NCBI RefSeq assembly: GCF_000498535.1
Contig: NZ_AVGG01000005.1
Coordinates: forward strand, 124,001-188,000
Direction: 5' to 3'
Source: Flavobacterium limnosediminis JC2902
GTDB taxonomy: Bacteria > Bacteroidota > Bacteroidia > Flavobacteriales > Flavobacteriaceae
DNA: 64,000 bases
In this document: one piece after another, positions 17,117-25,856 of the stretch
Layout of the letters: each line of letters starts with the position of its first letter
Numbering within the stretch: the first letter of the stretch is position 1
Position numbers and translations under genes: made by a program
Notes under the pieces: model-generated
Seen by the model: the letters and a program-made list of their open reading frames with translations, nothing else
Databases searched by the model: none
What the model was told of the DNA's origin: nothing

Positions 17117-17417
17117 AACTTTTAAATAATTTAGATTAATGAATTCAGACAAACACCAAGTTTGCCTTTTTAAATTTCATAAACCCGTCCACGATGCATC
17201 CTTATAACCGATTTACAGATGCAAAGCTTTCACTATTCAACTTAAAATCAAAGGACTCGTACCTTACAAGACCAAAATGCCCAAAAAGGACTATTTATAC
17301 TCATTTTTACACCAAATAAATAAACTGAATTAAATATCTTTGAAAATGCTTTTATTTCACTTGCATATTGTCAACATATAAAGTATGGCACATGTATAGA
17401 TAAGGCATAGTTAATGT

Positions 17418-17621
17418 ATGAAAACAGAACAAAAAAGAGTTTGCATATATCCTAAAGACGTTCAAAGAATTACTGGAAAAAGTTATCGATACTCACGATT
17501 ACTTCTAATAGACCTCAGAAAGCATTTAAACAAACAGGAACATCAATTCATCACAATTGAAGAATTCTGTCAATATACAGGTCTTAAATTAGAACAAGTA
17601 CTTCCTTTGATAATAGGATAA
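17418..17621 (+). CDS. 67-aa helical, probably DNA-binding protein
   Basis: The frame reads VCIYPKDVQRITGKSYRYSR, LLLIDLRKHLNK, QFITIEEFCQYTGLKLEQV: three or four helices with two helix-turn-helix-like segments, a pattern recurrent in small flavobacterial proteins. It is divergent from the 252-aa operon with about 300 nt between them, fitting a regulator of the module. A TATCTTTG (-7 type) box is at 17335-17342. Confidence 0.6.
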   Translation: MKTEQKRVCIYPKDVQRITGKSYRYSRLLLIDLRKHLNKQEHQFITIEEFCQYTGLKLEQVLPLIIG

Positions 17622-17774
17622 ATATTGTGGCATATTCACTGACCACAACTAAACTATACCGTTTTAAAACTTGTTCAATAAGTAGTACAAAAATCAATCA
17701 AAAACATTGGTAAACACTTCATTATTTCCTATATTTACCCATACGATTTAGTAAATAAACAAAGGTTATTATAA

Positions 17775-17993
17775 GGGGGTAAATTCGGTTACCCTAAAAT
17801 AAAAACTTTCTTAAAAGACTCTAAATAAAGCATTTATACAGGTCACGAGGTTCTCTCCGACTCCACTAAAACAAATTCATTTTGAAGCAAAAGCCTGTAA
17901 ATCGTATGATTTACAGGCTTTTTGCATTTTACAACCTTTCAGATTATTCATTAAATCGCATTCGTGAGGGGACAAATTCGGTTACCCGAAAAT
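17775..17993 (+). repeat. Direct repeat pair around AAATTCGGTTACCC
   Basis: Copy 1 is 17775-17800 and copy 2 is 17968-17993. They share GGGG, two variable bases, AAATTCGGTTACCC, one variable base and AAAAT. They lie 193 nt apart. Paired copies beside a small accessory module are compatible with recombination sites, but no recombinase is present. Confidence 0.55.
17889..17922. terminator. Strong terminator-like hairpin
   Basis: A perfect 15-bp stem (17889-17903 with 17908-17922) has a 4-nt loop and T-rich 3' flank. No gene ends directly upstream, so it may be left from a deleted gene or end a small RNA. Confidence 0.75.
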
Positions 17994-18228
17994 TAATTCA
18001 AAAAAGGTAGTCGAATTCTTTGAATGAATCTGTAAACAAAGGTACTCACAAACTAAAGATCATATTTTTAAAGTAGAAGTCGAAATAAATTAACAGTCAT
18101 AAATAAGGCTACAAACTACAAATCCTTTTTTAATAAAACCACTACAAAAATTTAGCAAATCACTGAAAAACAATGCATTACGATTAAATTAAGCAAAAAA
18201 ATAATTACCTTTAACAAAAAATATAACC

Positions 18229-18399
18229 ATGAAAGTTTCTGTACTTCTAATTGTAGTGGTTATCATTGTTTCATTATTTTTAGTGGCGTATTTAATTATA
18301 CAAAATGAAAAGGATAAAAAAAATCTGGAAGATTTCTTAAACAATGATTATAAAAAACCAGAGGACTCTGAAGCTAATGATGGCGGAAAGAAATATTAA
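18229..18399 (+). CDS. 56-aa single-pass membrane protein
   Basis: A hydrophobic N-terminal helix (VSVLLIVVVIIVSLFLVAYL) is followed by a charged tail ending in NDGGKKY. Start ATG 18229, stop 18397-18399. Isolated gene with no recognised family; short membrane proteins of this form are common in flavobacteria. Confidence 0.5.
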   Translation: MKVSVLLIVVVIIVSLFLVAYLIIQNEKDKKNLEDFLNNDYKKPEDSEANDGGKKY

Positions 18400-18623
18400 T
18401 TTAATTTCTGTAGAGCAACCGGGTTTATTAAAAATCAAAGGTTTTCATAAAATTGAATGAAGACTAATACTTGTTTTTAGGCCCAGCAAAAAACCATAAC
18501 CGATGCTGTCTTATGCGATTATTTAGCTGCCCTATTCTCACCATTCATACACTTTTCACATTAAACAGAACGCAATTGACACTAAATAGAACACAAAATA
18601 AATAGTGCTAAATCTTCTTTACG

Positions 18624-19730
18624 ATGATGCTGCTGTCCGAAATCATAATAGCTAAAATCAAAAATGAAGGACCGATATCATTTCGGGATTTTATGGAAAT
18701 ATCCTTGTATTATCCGAAATTAGGATACTACACTTCCGAAGGGGAAAAAACCGGAACTGAGGGTGATTATTATACAAGTCCTTATCTTACACCTTTATTT
18801 GGAGCCATGATCGGACATCAGCTTGAAGAAATGTGGGAAGCCGCAGGAAAAGAAACATTTACTGTTGTTGAATATGGAGCTGGAACTGGTAAACTGTGCC
18901 ATGACATCCTCGATTATCTCAAAAGTGTTCCCGATTTTTACAAAAAACTGAACTATTGCATTATTGAAAAAAGTCCGGTAATGCGAGAAAAAGAAAAAGT
19001 ACATTTACATGAAAATGTTAGCTGGTACGATACGATTCATGACATTCCGGAAATCACAGGCTGCATACTTTCCAATGAGGTAGTCGATAATTTTTCGGTA
19101 CACAGGGTTGTCATGGAAGATGAACTGATGGAGGTTTTTGTGGATTATAAAGATGATTTTCATGAAGTGCTCCGACCCGCTTCAAAAGAACTGAACGATT
19201 ACCTGAAACAACTGAATATTGACTTACCAAAAGGATTCCAAACAGAAATAAACCTACAAGCCACACAATGGATCACTGAAATCGCAAGTTCTTTAAAAAA
19301 AGGATACGTAATAACAATAGATTACGGTTTTCCTTCTTCGAAATTATACACTCCTCAGAAAAGATGTGGTACCGTGGTATGCTACAACAAACACACCATA
19401 AATGAACATCCGTATGATGATATCGGAAATCAGGACATTACATCGCATGTGAATTTTTCAGCACTGTGTCATTGGGGATTAAAAAACGGTTTAGAATGCC
19501 TCGGATTAACAACTCAAGCTAATTTCTTATTATCACTCGGATTCAAGCAATATCTCCGGGAAACGGCATCAACCGATGAAGATCCGATCAAAACAATTCA
19601 AAAAGAGGCATTGCTCACCCAATCACTTTTGTTAGATATGGGAATGAAATTTAAAGTACTTATTCAAAGTAAAGGATTAGTAAAAAAGAATCTTCTGGGG
19701 CTTAAAAATCCTTCGAATCAACAATTTTAA
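18624..19730 (+). CDS. MidA/NDUFAF7-family SAM-dependent methyltransferase
   Basis: The 368-residue protein matches the DUF185 family along its length: PISFRDFMEISLYYPKLGYY at the N terminus, EGDYYTSPYLTPLFG, the SAM-binding motif VVEYGAGTGKLCHDIL (about 83-98), SNEVVDNFSVHRV and DYGFPSSKLYTPQ. The mitochondrial relative NDUFAF7 methylates an arginine of complex I; the bacterial substrate is not established. SNEVVDNF replaces the commoner SNELLDAL. It starts after 220 nt without genes and appears monocistronic. Confidence 0.88.
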   Translation: MMLLSEIIIAKIKNEGPISFRDFMEISLYYPKLGYYTSEGEKTGTEGDYYTSPYLTPLFGAMIGHQLEEMWEAAGKETFTVVEYGAGTGKLCHDILDYLKSVPDFYKKLNYCIIEKSPVMREKEKVHLHENVSWYDTIHDIPEITGCILSNEVVDNFSVHRVVMEDELMEVFVDYKDDFHEVLRPASKELNDYLKQLNIDLPKGFQTEINLQATQWITEIASSLKKGYVITIDYGFPSSKLYTPQKRCGTVVCYNKHTINEHPYDDIGNQDITSHVNFSALCHWGLKNGLECLGLTTQANFLLSLGFKQYLRETASTDEDPIKTIQKEALLTQSLLLDMGMKFKVLIQSKGLVKKNLLGLKNPSNQQF

Positions 19731-19918
19731 ACAACCTCTGTAGTATATATGAAAATGATTTTTTATTCAGTCAAAAAAATCCTTTCATTAATTAAAACCC
19801 ATCAAAATAAATATTTTCAAGTTTTTCATTTTTTCATAAATAATTTAAAAAAAACAGTAATATTGTAACCCTATAAAAACAAACCCAAACATTAAATTAA
19901 AAATTTATTACCCTAAGT

Positions 19919-20464
19919 ATGAAAAAAATATTCTTATTATTAGTATTATTCGGTCTAAACAGCATCGCACAGGAAAAATTTGAATTCCCTTTAAATGAAA
20001 ACGGACAAATTATTTTTACGGAAGTGGTTCCGGCTGAAGGAAAAACCAAAGACGACCTGTACACCAACTCTAAAATGTTCTTCGTGAACACTTATAAAGT
20101 AACACAAGACAAACTTAAACAGAATAAGGAATCATATTCGGTTACTGACACCCAGTATTCAATTATGACCATTAAGGCAAACGGAAGTGAGGTAAAAGTG
20201 AAGTTGTTTTACACGATTTCGATTCTGTCAAAAGACAACAAATACAAATACGAAATAAAAAATATCCTGACCAAGACAGAAGTTTCAGAAACACCTCTTG
20301 AAAAATTGTTTGACAAGACTGCTTCCGAAAAAGCTGCTCAAAAACCTAAAGCCGGAGAAACGCTGAAAGCCTACTACGCTGCTATTAATGCCGAAATAGA
20401 AACCATCAAATCAAATATTAAAAAAGAAATGGCAAAATCAAACGCAAGCAAAAGCGATTGGTAG
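19919..20464 (+). CDS. DUF4468 domain secreted protein
   Basis: The protein has 181 residues with a signal peptide (MKKIFLLLVLFGLNSIAQ). Residues 25-120 fit DUF4468, a TBP-like fold with the typical opening FPLNENGQIIFTEVV and a conserved KVKLFYTISI strand. The C-terminal third is helical. It stands alone between the methyltransferase and pepT with its own terminator. Family function unknown; export to periplasm or outer membrane is likely. Confidence 0.8.
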   Translation: MKKIFLLLVLFGLNSIAQEKFEFPLNENGQIIFTEVVPAEGKTKDDLYTNSKMFFVNTYKVTQDKLKQNKESYSVTDTQYSIMTIKANGSEVKVKLFYTISILSKDNKYKYEIKNILTKTEVSETPLEKLFDKTASEKAAQKPKAGETLKAYYAAINAEIETIKSNIKKEMAKSNASKSDW

Positions 20465-20493
20465 TCCTGAAAACCATTTCTACGATACAAAAG

Positions 20494-20515
20494 AAAGCTC
20501 CAATAACGGAGCTTT
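20494..20515 (+). terminator. Intrinsic terminator after the DUF4468 gene
   Basis: An 8-bp perfect stem (20494-20501 with 20508-20515) is followed by a T tract. Confidence 0.85.
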
Positions 20516-20542
20516 TTTTATTTATCGAGGTTTATTTACTTC

Positions 20543-20571
20543 TTGATTTTAAAGCATAAACCCTATATTTG
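20543..20571 (+). promoter_or_regulatory. Bacteroidota-type promoter of pepT
   Basis: TTG at 20543-20545 and TATATTTG at 20564-20571, spaced 18 nt, match the TTG/TAnnTTTG pattern. The proposed pepT start lies 22 nt downstream. Confidence 0.7.
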
Positions 20572-20592
20572 TGTTCTCAAAAATTAAATGAC

Positions 20593-21840
20593 ATGCAACA
20601 CATAATCGATCGTTTCATCAGTTACGTAACTATTGATACGGAAGCCGATCCAAACTCAACCACAACACCAAGTTCCGCTAAACAATGGGATTTAGCCAAT
20701 AAATTAGTCGAAGAATTAAAAGCCATCGGTTTACAGGATGTAACTATTGATGATAAGTCGTACATTCAGGCGACGTTGCCGAGTAACTTAGATTATGACG
20801 TTCCAACCATTGGTTTTGTAGCGCATTTCGATACGACTCCCGATTTTACCGGAGCGAATGTAAATCCGCAAATCGTTAAAAATTATGATGGTGGCGATAT
20901 CATCCTGAACAAAGAACAAAACATCGTGTTATCTCCGAGTTATTTCGAAGATTTACTGTTATATAAAGGACAAACGCTAATTACAACCGACGGAACTACG
21001 CTTTTGGGTGCCGATGACAAAGCTGGGGTAACCGAAATCGTTACTGCGATGGAATACCTGGTTAAGAATCCGCATATCAAGCATGGAACTCTGAAAGTTG
21101 GTTTCACTCCTGATGAGGAAATTGGCCGTGGTGCAGACTTCTTCGACGTAGAGAAATTCGGATGCGAATGGGCGTATACCATGGACGGCAGTCAGATTGG
21201 CGAATTGGAGTATGAGAACTTCAACGCGGCCGGTGTAAAACTGAAATTCAAAGGAAAAAGCGTTCACCCTGGTTATGCCAAAGGAAAAATGATCAATTCC
21301 ATGCTTTTGGCTACCAAATACATTTCCAAATTACCAAAAGATGAAGTGCCGGAAAGAACCAAAGGATACGAAGGATTCTTCCACGTAGTGCATTTGGACG
21401 GAAGCATTGAAGAAACGAATGTGCAATTAATCATCCGTGATCATAACCGTAAGAAATTCGAAAAACGCAAAAAAGAAGTGGTGAAAATCGCTGATAAATT
21501 CAACAAAAAATACGCGAAGCAATTTGGCGCCGACATCGTTGAAATTGAGGTAAAAGATCAATATTACAACATGCGTGAAAAAGTGGAACCGGTGAAGCAC
21601 ATCGTTGATTTAGCTGAACAAGCCATGAAAGCTTTAGACATCAAACCATTAATCAAACCGATTCGCGGTGGAACAGACGGTTCGCGTTTATCTTTCATGG
21701 GATTACCGTGTCCGAATATCTTTGCCGGCGGACACAATTTCCACGGTAAATACGAATATGTTCCGGTGGAAAGTATGCAAAAAGCCATCGATGTAATCAT
21801 TAAGATTGCCGAATTGACCGCTGAAAAGTATAAGAAGTAA
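20593..21840 (+). CDS. pepT: Peptidase T (tripeptide aminopeptidase)
   Basis: A 415-residue M20B metallopeptidase that removes the N-terminal residue from tripeptides. Metal-site motifs are present: VAHFDTTPDFTG (His), TTLLGADDKAGV (Asp and following acid), TPDEEIGRGADFF (catalytic Glu), TMDGSQIGELE (Asp) and AGGHNFHGKYEYVP (final His). The start at 20593 (MQHIIDRFISYVTID) is the family start; a GTG at 20569 overlaps the promoter -7 box and is rejected. Cytoplasmic and apparently monocistronic. Confidence 0.95.
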   Translation: MQHIIDRFISYVTIDTEADPNSTTTPSSAKQWDLANKLVEELKAIGLQDVTIDDKSYIQATLPSNLDYDVPTIGFVAHFDTTPDFTGANVNPQIVKNYDGGDIILNKEQNIVLSPSYFEDLLLYKGQTLITTDGTTLLGADDKAGVTEIVTAMEYLVKNPHIKHGTLKVGFTPDEEIGRGADFFDVEKFGCEWAYTMDGSQIGELEYENFNAAGVKLKFKGKSVHPGYAKGKMINSMLLATKYISKLPKDEVPERTKGYEGFFHVVHLDGSIEETNVQLIIRDHNRKKFEKRKKEVVKIADKFNKKYAKQFGADIVEIEVKDQYYNMREKVEPVKHIVDLAEQAMKALDIKPLIKPIRGGTDGSRLSFMGLPCPNIFAGGHNFHGKYEYVPVESMQKAIDVIIKIAELTAEKYKK

Positions 21841-21906
21841 AATGGTGGTCAGTATTCAGTGGTGAGTTATAAAAACTATCTGAATATTTGAAAACCAATA
21901 AATTTT

Positions 21907-21958
21907 AACCGCAGATTCGCAGATTGTATAACAAACAATAATCTTCGAATTTGCGGTT
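21907..21958 (+). repeat. REP-like hairpin downstream of pepT
   Basis: 19-nt arms (21907-21925 with 21940-21958) pair with two mismatches and are followed by TTTTCTTTATT. It can act as the pepT terminator; its AACCGCAGATTCGCAGATT sequence is of a type repeated in Bacteroidota intergenic regions. Confidence 0.65.
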
Positions 21959-21988
21959 TTCTTTATTAATCACAAACCGAAGAACATA

Positions 21989-22456
21989 ATGCACAATATC
22001 GTTGAACAAACAAACCTCACAGAAGAACAAAAACTTCAGCTTTTTGACCTTTGGAATGAGGAGTACCCCGTAAAATTAAATTACCCCTCGCTGTCTGATT
22101 TTGAAAACTATCTCGATAAACTTGACAATAAGACCCACTTTTTACTGACGGATGAAAATCAACAAATACTTGGATGGGCTCTTCTTTTTGAAAGGGAAAA
22201 TGAAATTTGGTTTGCCATCATTATCGATGCTTCCTTACAAGGAAAAGGCTTCGGATCAAAATTATTGGAGCGATTAAAATCCAAAACTGACACACTCAAC
22301 GGCTGGGTAATCGATCATAATAACGATAAAAAAAATGATGGTTCCGCTTATAAATCGCCAATAAATTTTTACATTAGAAATCAATTTAAGACAAACAATA
22401 CCATTCGTTTGGAACTGGATATCATTTCGGCAGTCAAAATCGAATGGACAAAATAG
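21989..22456 (+). CDS. GNAT family N-acetyltransferase
   Basis: The 155-residue protein has the GNAT core: a strand pair (THFLLTDENQQILGWALLFE, IWFAIIIDAS) and the acetyl-CoA loop LQGKGFGSKLLERLK (Q/RxxGxG/A type) near 86-100. The substrate cannot be read from sequence. The YdeI-like gene starts 7 nt after its stop, so they are likely co-transcribed. Confidence 0.85.
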   Translation: MHNIVEQTNLTEEQKLQLFDLWNEEYPVKLNYPSLSDFENYLDKLDNKTHFLLTDENQQILGWALLFERENEIWFAIIIDASLQGKGFGSKLLERLKSKTDTLNGWVIDHNNDKKNDGSAYKSPINFYIRNQFKTNNTIRLELDIISAVKIEWTK

Positions 22457-22463
22457 TTTCATT

Positions 22464-23045
22464 ATGGAAGAAAAAAATCCGTGGAATAAAAACAATCAAT
22501 GGGCTGAAGAAATGGACTTTTTAAAGTCGCTTATTGCCAAAACCGAATTGGAAGAAATGACCAAATGGGGCGGTTCGGTATATACTATCAACACAAAAAA
22601 TGTGGTGGGTGTAGGCGGATTCAAATCCTATGTGGCTATCTGGTTTTTTAACGGAGTTTTCCTGAAAGACGAGAAAAAGGTTTTGGTCAATGCCAATGAA
22701 GGGGTTACTAAGGCTTTACGTCAATGGCGTTTTTCATCAAAAGAAGAACTTCTGAAAAACGAAAAACTAATTCTGAAGTACATGAATGAGGCAATCGCCA
22801 ATGAAAAAGCCGGAATTTCCAAAAAACCGGAAAAGAAAGAAGCCATAATTTCCGAATTACTGGAAGCCGAATTCAAAAATGACAAAACTCTGGCAAAAGC
22901 TTTCGATACTTTCTCGCCTTATAAACAACGTGAGTTTCTGGAATACATTGAAACTGCGAAACAGGAAAAAACCAAACTAACCCGTATTGAAAAAATAAAA
23001 CCGATGATTTTAGAAGGTATTGGTTTGAATGATAAATACCGATAA
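22464..23045 (+). CDS. YdeI/OmpD-associated family protein with DUF1801-like domain
   Basis: The 193-residue protein begins with a DUF1801-like fold (EEMTKWGGSVYTINTKNVV, VAIWFFNGVFL) and ends with the YdeI-type helical domain (LAKAFDTFSPYKQREFLEYI, ETAKQEKTKLTRIEK). Family members have been linked to bacteriocin or peptide resistance, but a function here is unproven. It follows the GNAT gene by 7 nt. Confidence 0.82.
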   Translation: MEEKNPWNKNNQWAEEMDFLKSLIAKTELEEMTKWGGSVYTINTKNVVGVGGFKSYVAIWFFNGVFLKDEKKVLVNANEGVTKALRQWRFSSKEELLKNEKLILKYMNEAIANEKAGISKKPEKKEAIISELLEAEFKNDKTLAKAFDTFSPYKQREFLEYIETAKQEKTKLTRIEKIKPMILEGIGLNDKYR

Positions 23046-23267
23046 ATTGAAAATACTGCGATCAAAGACCTCTAAGCCGCTTTACTATAATCAAAACACA
23101 GATTTCACGAATTTCACAGATTAATCTCTGTAAATCATTGGAATCTTTCTCTATTATCCTTCTGATACTTATTTCCGGACTAAGAAATCAAGATGAATTT
23201 TTAATCGAATCACTACAAAATGTAAGATAAATACTTATATTTGATTAAGCCTTCAAAACAACTGATC

Positions 23268-23969
23268 ATGAATTTCTTAAAATCCACTCCTGAATTAATT
23301 TCATACAAACAGTTACGTTTGTTCGTTGGTGCAACAGGATTTTTTCTACCAATAGTCCTTATAGCGGGAGACATTATTCAGCAGATAGCGGAAAATATAA
23401 TCCAACAGAAGACTAATATACTAAAACCTTCAATCAGCCATTATTATTACAGTTGCATGGGAGACGTTTTCGTCGGTTTATTGTGTGCCGTTGCCATCTT
23501 TTTATTTACCTATAAAGGACATGATAAGGAAGAAGGGGAATTATTATCTGATAATATCACAGGGAATATAGCTTGTATTTTTGCGCTTGGAGTTGCTTTT
23601 TTTCCGACAGCTGAATTCAATGCTGCCCAGAATCCTGTCAGTTGGATCCATTACATCGCTGCCGGTTGCTTTTTTTCTTCCCTCGCCTACTTCTCATTGG
23701 TTCAGTTTATCAAAAGTAAAGGCGAACTGACCCCCAGGAAAATCTTCAGGAATAAAATTTATAAAACCTGCGGATGGACTATTGTTTTTAGTATTATCAT
23801 GTTGCTTCTCTACAACATTCCTGCTATAAAAAATTCAGCTGAAGACACTCCCTATTTCATCACATTTGAAATTCTTGCTTTATGGGCGTTTGCCTTTTCT
23901 TGGCTCGTGAAAGCTGAAGTGTTTTTTGCGGATAAAAAAAAGCCAACCCAAGATTTAAGCGAAAACTAA
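23268..23969 (+). CDS. DUF998-like integral membrane protein
   Basis: A 233-residue protein with about six membrane helices. The segment KPSISHYYYSCMGDVFVG followed by FLFTYKGHD is characteristic of a bacterial membrane family related to DUF998. I use the ATG at 23268: the upstream TTG (23241) overlaps a TATATTTG -7 box at 23236-23243. Function unknown. Confidence 0.7.
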   Translation: MNFLKSTPELISYKQLRLFVGATGFFLPIVLIAGDIIQQIAENIIQQKTNILKPSISHYYYSCMGDVFVGLLCAVAIFLFTYKGHDKEEGELLSDNITGNIACIFALGVAFFPTAEFNAAQNPVSWIHYIAAGCFFSSLAYFSLVQFIKSKGELTPRKIFRNKIYKTCGWTIVFSIIMLLLYNIPAIKNSAEDTPYFITFEILALWAFAFSWLVKAEVFFADKKKPTQDLSEN

Positions 23970-23998
23970 ACTTTTAGTAAGTTTAAAATGCCAAAAAA

Positions 23999-24026
23999 AA
24001 AAGTCCCGACACTAATCGGGACTTTT
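23999..24026. terminator. Bidirectional terminator between convergent genes
   Basis: A perfect 11-bp stem (23999-24009 with 24016-24026) with A and T flanks ends both the + strand membrane-protein gene and the - strand yajC operon. Confidence 0.88.
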
Positions 24027-24046
24027 CGTTTATACAACTGAAAAAA

Positions 24047-24322
24047 TTATTTTGCAGCATTAGCTTTCATGCTTAATTCCATAGAAATAGCAGAACGCTC
24101 CATTTTAATTTTACCTGCCATGGTTTCAACAACCACTGAATCATCGTTCAATTCGGCAATTTTACCGTGGATTCCGGATTTAGTTATGATTTTGTCGCCT
24201 ACTTTTACAGCTGCTTCAAACTCTTTTTCTTTTTTGGCTTTTTGTTGTTGGGGTCTGATCATTAAAAAATAAACAACCACAAACATTAAAATTATCGGTA
24301 AAAACTGACTTATTTGTCCCAT
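24047..24322 (-). CDS. yajC: Preprotein translocase subunit YajC
   Basis: 91 residues: an N-terminal membrane helix (FLPIILMFVVVYFLM), the signature MIRPQQQKAKKEKEF and the cytoplasmic domain VKVGDKIITKSGIHGKIAEL. YajC associates with SecDF at the Sec translocon. It follows the DUF1573 gene by 7 nt and is last in the nusB-DUF1573-yajC run, an order frequent in Bacteroidota. Confidence 0.95.
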   Translation of the reverse strand: MGQISQFLPIILMFVVVYFLMIRPQQQKAKKEKEFEAAVKVGDKIITKSGIHGKIAELNDDSVVVETMAGKIKMERSAISMELSMKANAAK

Positions 24323-24329
24323 ATTCTTA

Positions 24330-24812
24330 TTAATTTACTGGTCTTGTTACCAATTGACCTGGTTTTGGTGATACATTTGCTTTTATGGTTACTTTTTCAG
24401 AACCTTCTTTCGTGTTTGTTGTCAAGGTAACCGATTTTTGTTGCTGACCCGGTTTCCCCTTAGAGTCAAAAGTGACTTTCATATCTGCGGAAGCTCCCGG
24501 TTTGATCGGTTCTTTTGGCCATTCCGGAACGGTACAACCACAACTCCCCTGTGCATTGATTATAATTAAATCGGCTTCACCTTCATTAGTAATTTTAAAA
24601 ACAGTCTCCGCTTTGTCACCATCTTTAATGTTTCCGAAATCGTGCTCGGTTTTATCAAATTTGATTACCGGCAATTTCCCTGAAGTTGCATTTTCAGCCG
24701 TTATTTTTTCAACATTCTCCGCCTTTACTTTTTCGGATGCGTTTTCATTCTTACATGAAGTTGACAGTACTAAAGCCGCAACAGCCAACATTCCAAAAGT
24801 TCTTTTGATCAT
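24330..24812 (-). CDS. DUF1573 lipoprotein
   Basis: 160 residues with a lipoprotein signal (LAVAALVLSTSC, Cys lipidation). The mature part is one Ig-like DUF1573 domain: KFDKTEHDFGNIKDGDKAE, FKITNEGEADLIIINAQGSC, GCTVPEWPKEPIKPG and VTLTTNTKEGSEKVTIKANV. Likely periplasmic-facing. It lies 17 nt after nusB and 7 nt before yajC. Confidence 0.88.
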   Translation of the reverse strand: MIKRTFGMLAVAALVLSTSCKNENASEKVKAENVEKITAENATSGKLPVIKFDKTEHDFGNIKDGDKAETVFKITNEGEADLIIINAQGSCGCTVPEWPKEPIKPGASADMKVTFDSKGKPGQQQKSVTLTTNTKEGSEKVTIKANVSPKPGQLVTRPVN

Positions 24813-24829
24813 AGTTTTAAAAAAGTTAA

Positions 24830-25774
24830 TTACATTAAACCTCTTCCGGTTTTGATTAATTTATTTTCTTTTTGGTACTCTTTGACTAAGTTGTCTAAAA
24901 TTCCGTTGATAAAAATACTACTTTTTGGTGTAGAATATTCTTTGGCTAATTCTAAATATTCGTTAATTGTCACTTTAACCGGAATGGAAGGGAATTTTAA
25001 AAATTCGCAAATCGCCATTTTTAAAATGATGGTATCGATTTCGGCAATACGCTCAGCATCCCAATTCGGAGTCTTATCGATAAACTCCTTGGCTAATTCA
25101 CTGTTGTTCAGAACCGTTTTACGGAAAAGGTTTCTCACGAATTCCTTATCATCCGAATCTTTATACAATCGCGGCACGAAAAATGATGTATCCTCAGCCG
25201 ATTTGATTTGTTTCAGCTGCTTCACAATCATGGTGTTCACTAACGGAATATCATCAATCCATGTTAGCTTATTATCCTCTAAATAATCATACAGTTTTTC
25301 ATTCGGAGCAATAATTTCCGAGAAAATATCAACAACAAACTGCTTGTCTTCCTCGAAATTATTTACGGTTGTCTGCATGTACTTGGCATACAGTTCACTG
25401 CTTTTAACCGCTTCAAGAAGTAACAGGATATAATCGTCATTGTTTTTCCAATTCGTTATTTTTCTGTCTTCCAAAGCAATGCTCAATGAATTATTCTCTG
25501 CCAATAATTCAAGCACCTGATTCTTTATAAATTTGGTATTGGGATTGCGTTCTTCTTTTGTGGCAAGATGTTTTTTGCTGGATTTATCTATAAAATCTTC
25601 TTCCGATTTTTTGATTTCCACCAAGGCAGAAAGCATGATAAGATATAAATCCTGAATATTTTCGATACTCTGAAACAGGAATTTCTCTTCCTTTTCAAGA
25701 TTATCGGAATTGTTTTGATGCATAGCGTAAATGGATTGCATCACTTTCACACGGATATGTCTTCTGTTTACCAT
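24830..25774 (-). CDS. nusB: Transcription antitermination factor NusB, long Bacteroidota form
   Basis: 314 residues, about twice the E. coli protein. It starts NRRHIRVKVMQSIYAMHQNN, and the NusB RNA-binding helical domain occupies the C-terminal part (NWDAERIAEIDTIILKMAIC, VKVTINEYLELAKEYSTPKS, FINGILDNL). NusB with S10 binds boxA RNA to promote rRNA antitermination. The extended N-terminal half is normal for this phylum. Confidence 0.93.
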   Translation of the reverse strand: MVNRRHIRVKVMQSIYAMHQNNSDNLEKEEKFLFQSIENIQDLYLIMLSALVEIKKSEEDFIDKSSKKHLATKEERNPNTKFIKNQVLELLAENNSLSIALEDRKITNWKNNDDYILLLLEAVKSSELYAKYMQTTVNNFEEDKQFVVDIFSEIIAPNEKLYDYLEDNKLTWIDDIPLVNTMIVKQLKQIKSAEDTSFFVPRLYKDSDDKEFVRNLFRKTVLNNSELAKEFIDKTPNWDAERIAEIDTIILKMAICEFLKFPSIPVKVTINEYLELAKEYSTPKSSIFINGILDNLVKEYQKENKLIKTGRGLM

Positions 25775-25800
25775 CTTGTTGTAAGAACTTTAAAAATTAA

Positions 25801-25827
25801 CGGAGCGAAAGAAAGCCTTCCGCTCCG
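25801..25827 (-). terminator. Hairpin between leucine dehydrogenase and nusB genes
   Basis: Seven-bp arms (25801-25807 with 25821-25827). On the - strand it follows the dehydrogenase stop and precedes TTAATTTTTAA, so it may terminate or attenuate read-through into nusB. Confidence 0.55.
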
Positions 25828-25856
25828 CAAAATTATGAAATATTATTTTTCAAAAA

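Larger units (their letters stand above)
17622..18228. other. Long intergenic region with a repeat pair
   Basis: No gene is seen. It contains two copies of a 26-nt repeat (17775 and 17968), a tRNA-3'-end-like scrap near 17840-17870 and a strong hairpin at 17889. It may mark the boundary of the small accessory module. Confidence 0.5.

Noticed and set aside
17840..17875. tRNA or tmRNA gene
   Set aside because: Only a degenerate 3'-end-like stretch is seen; no full cloverleaf or matching 5' half was found.
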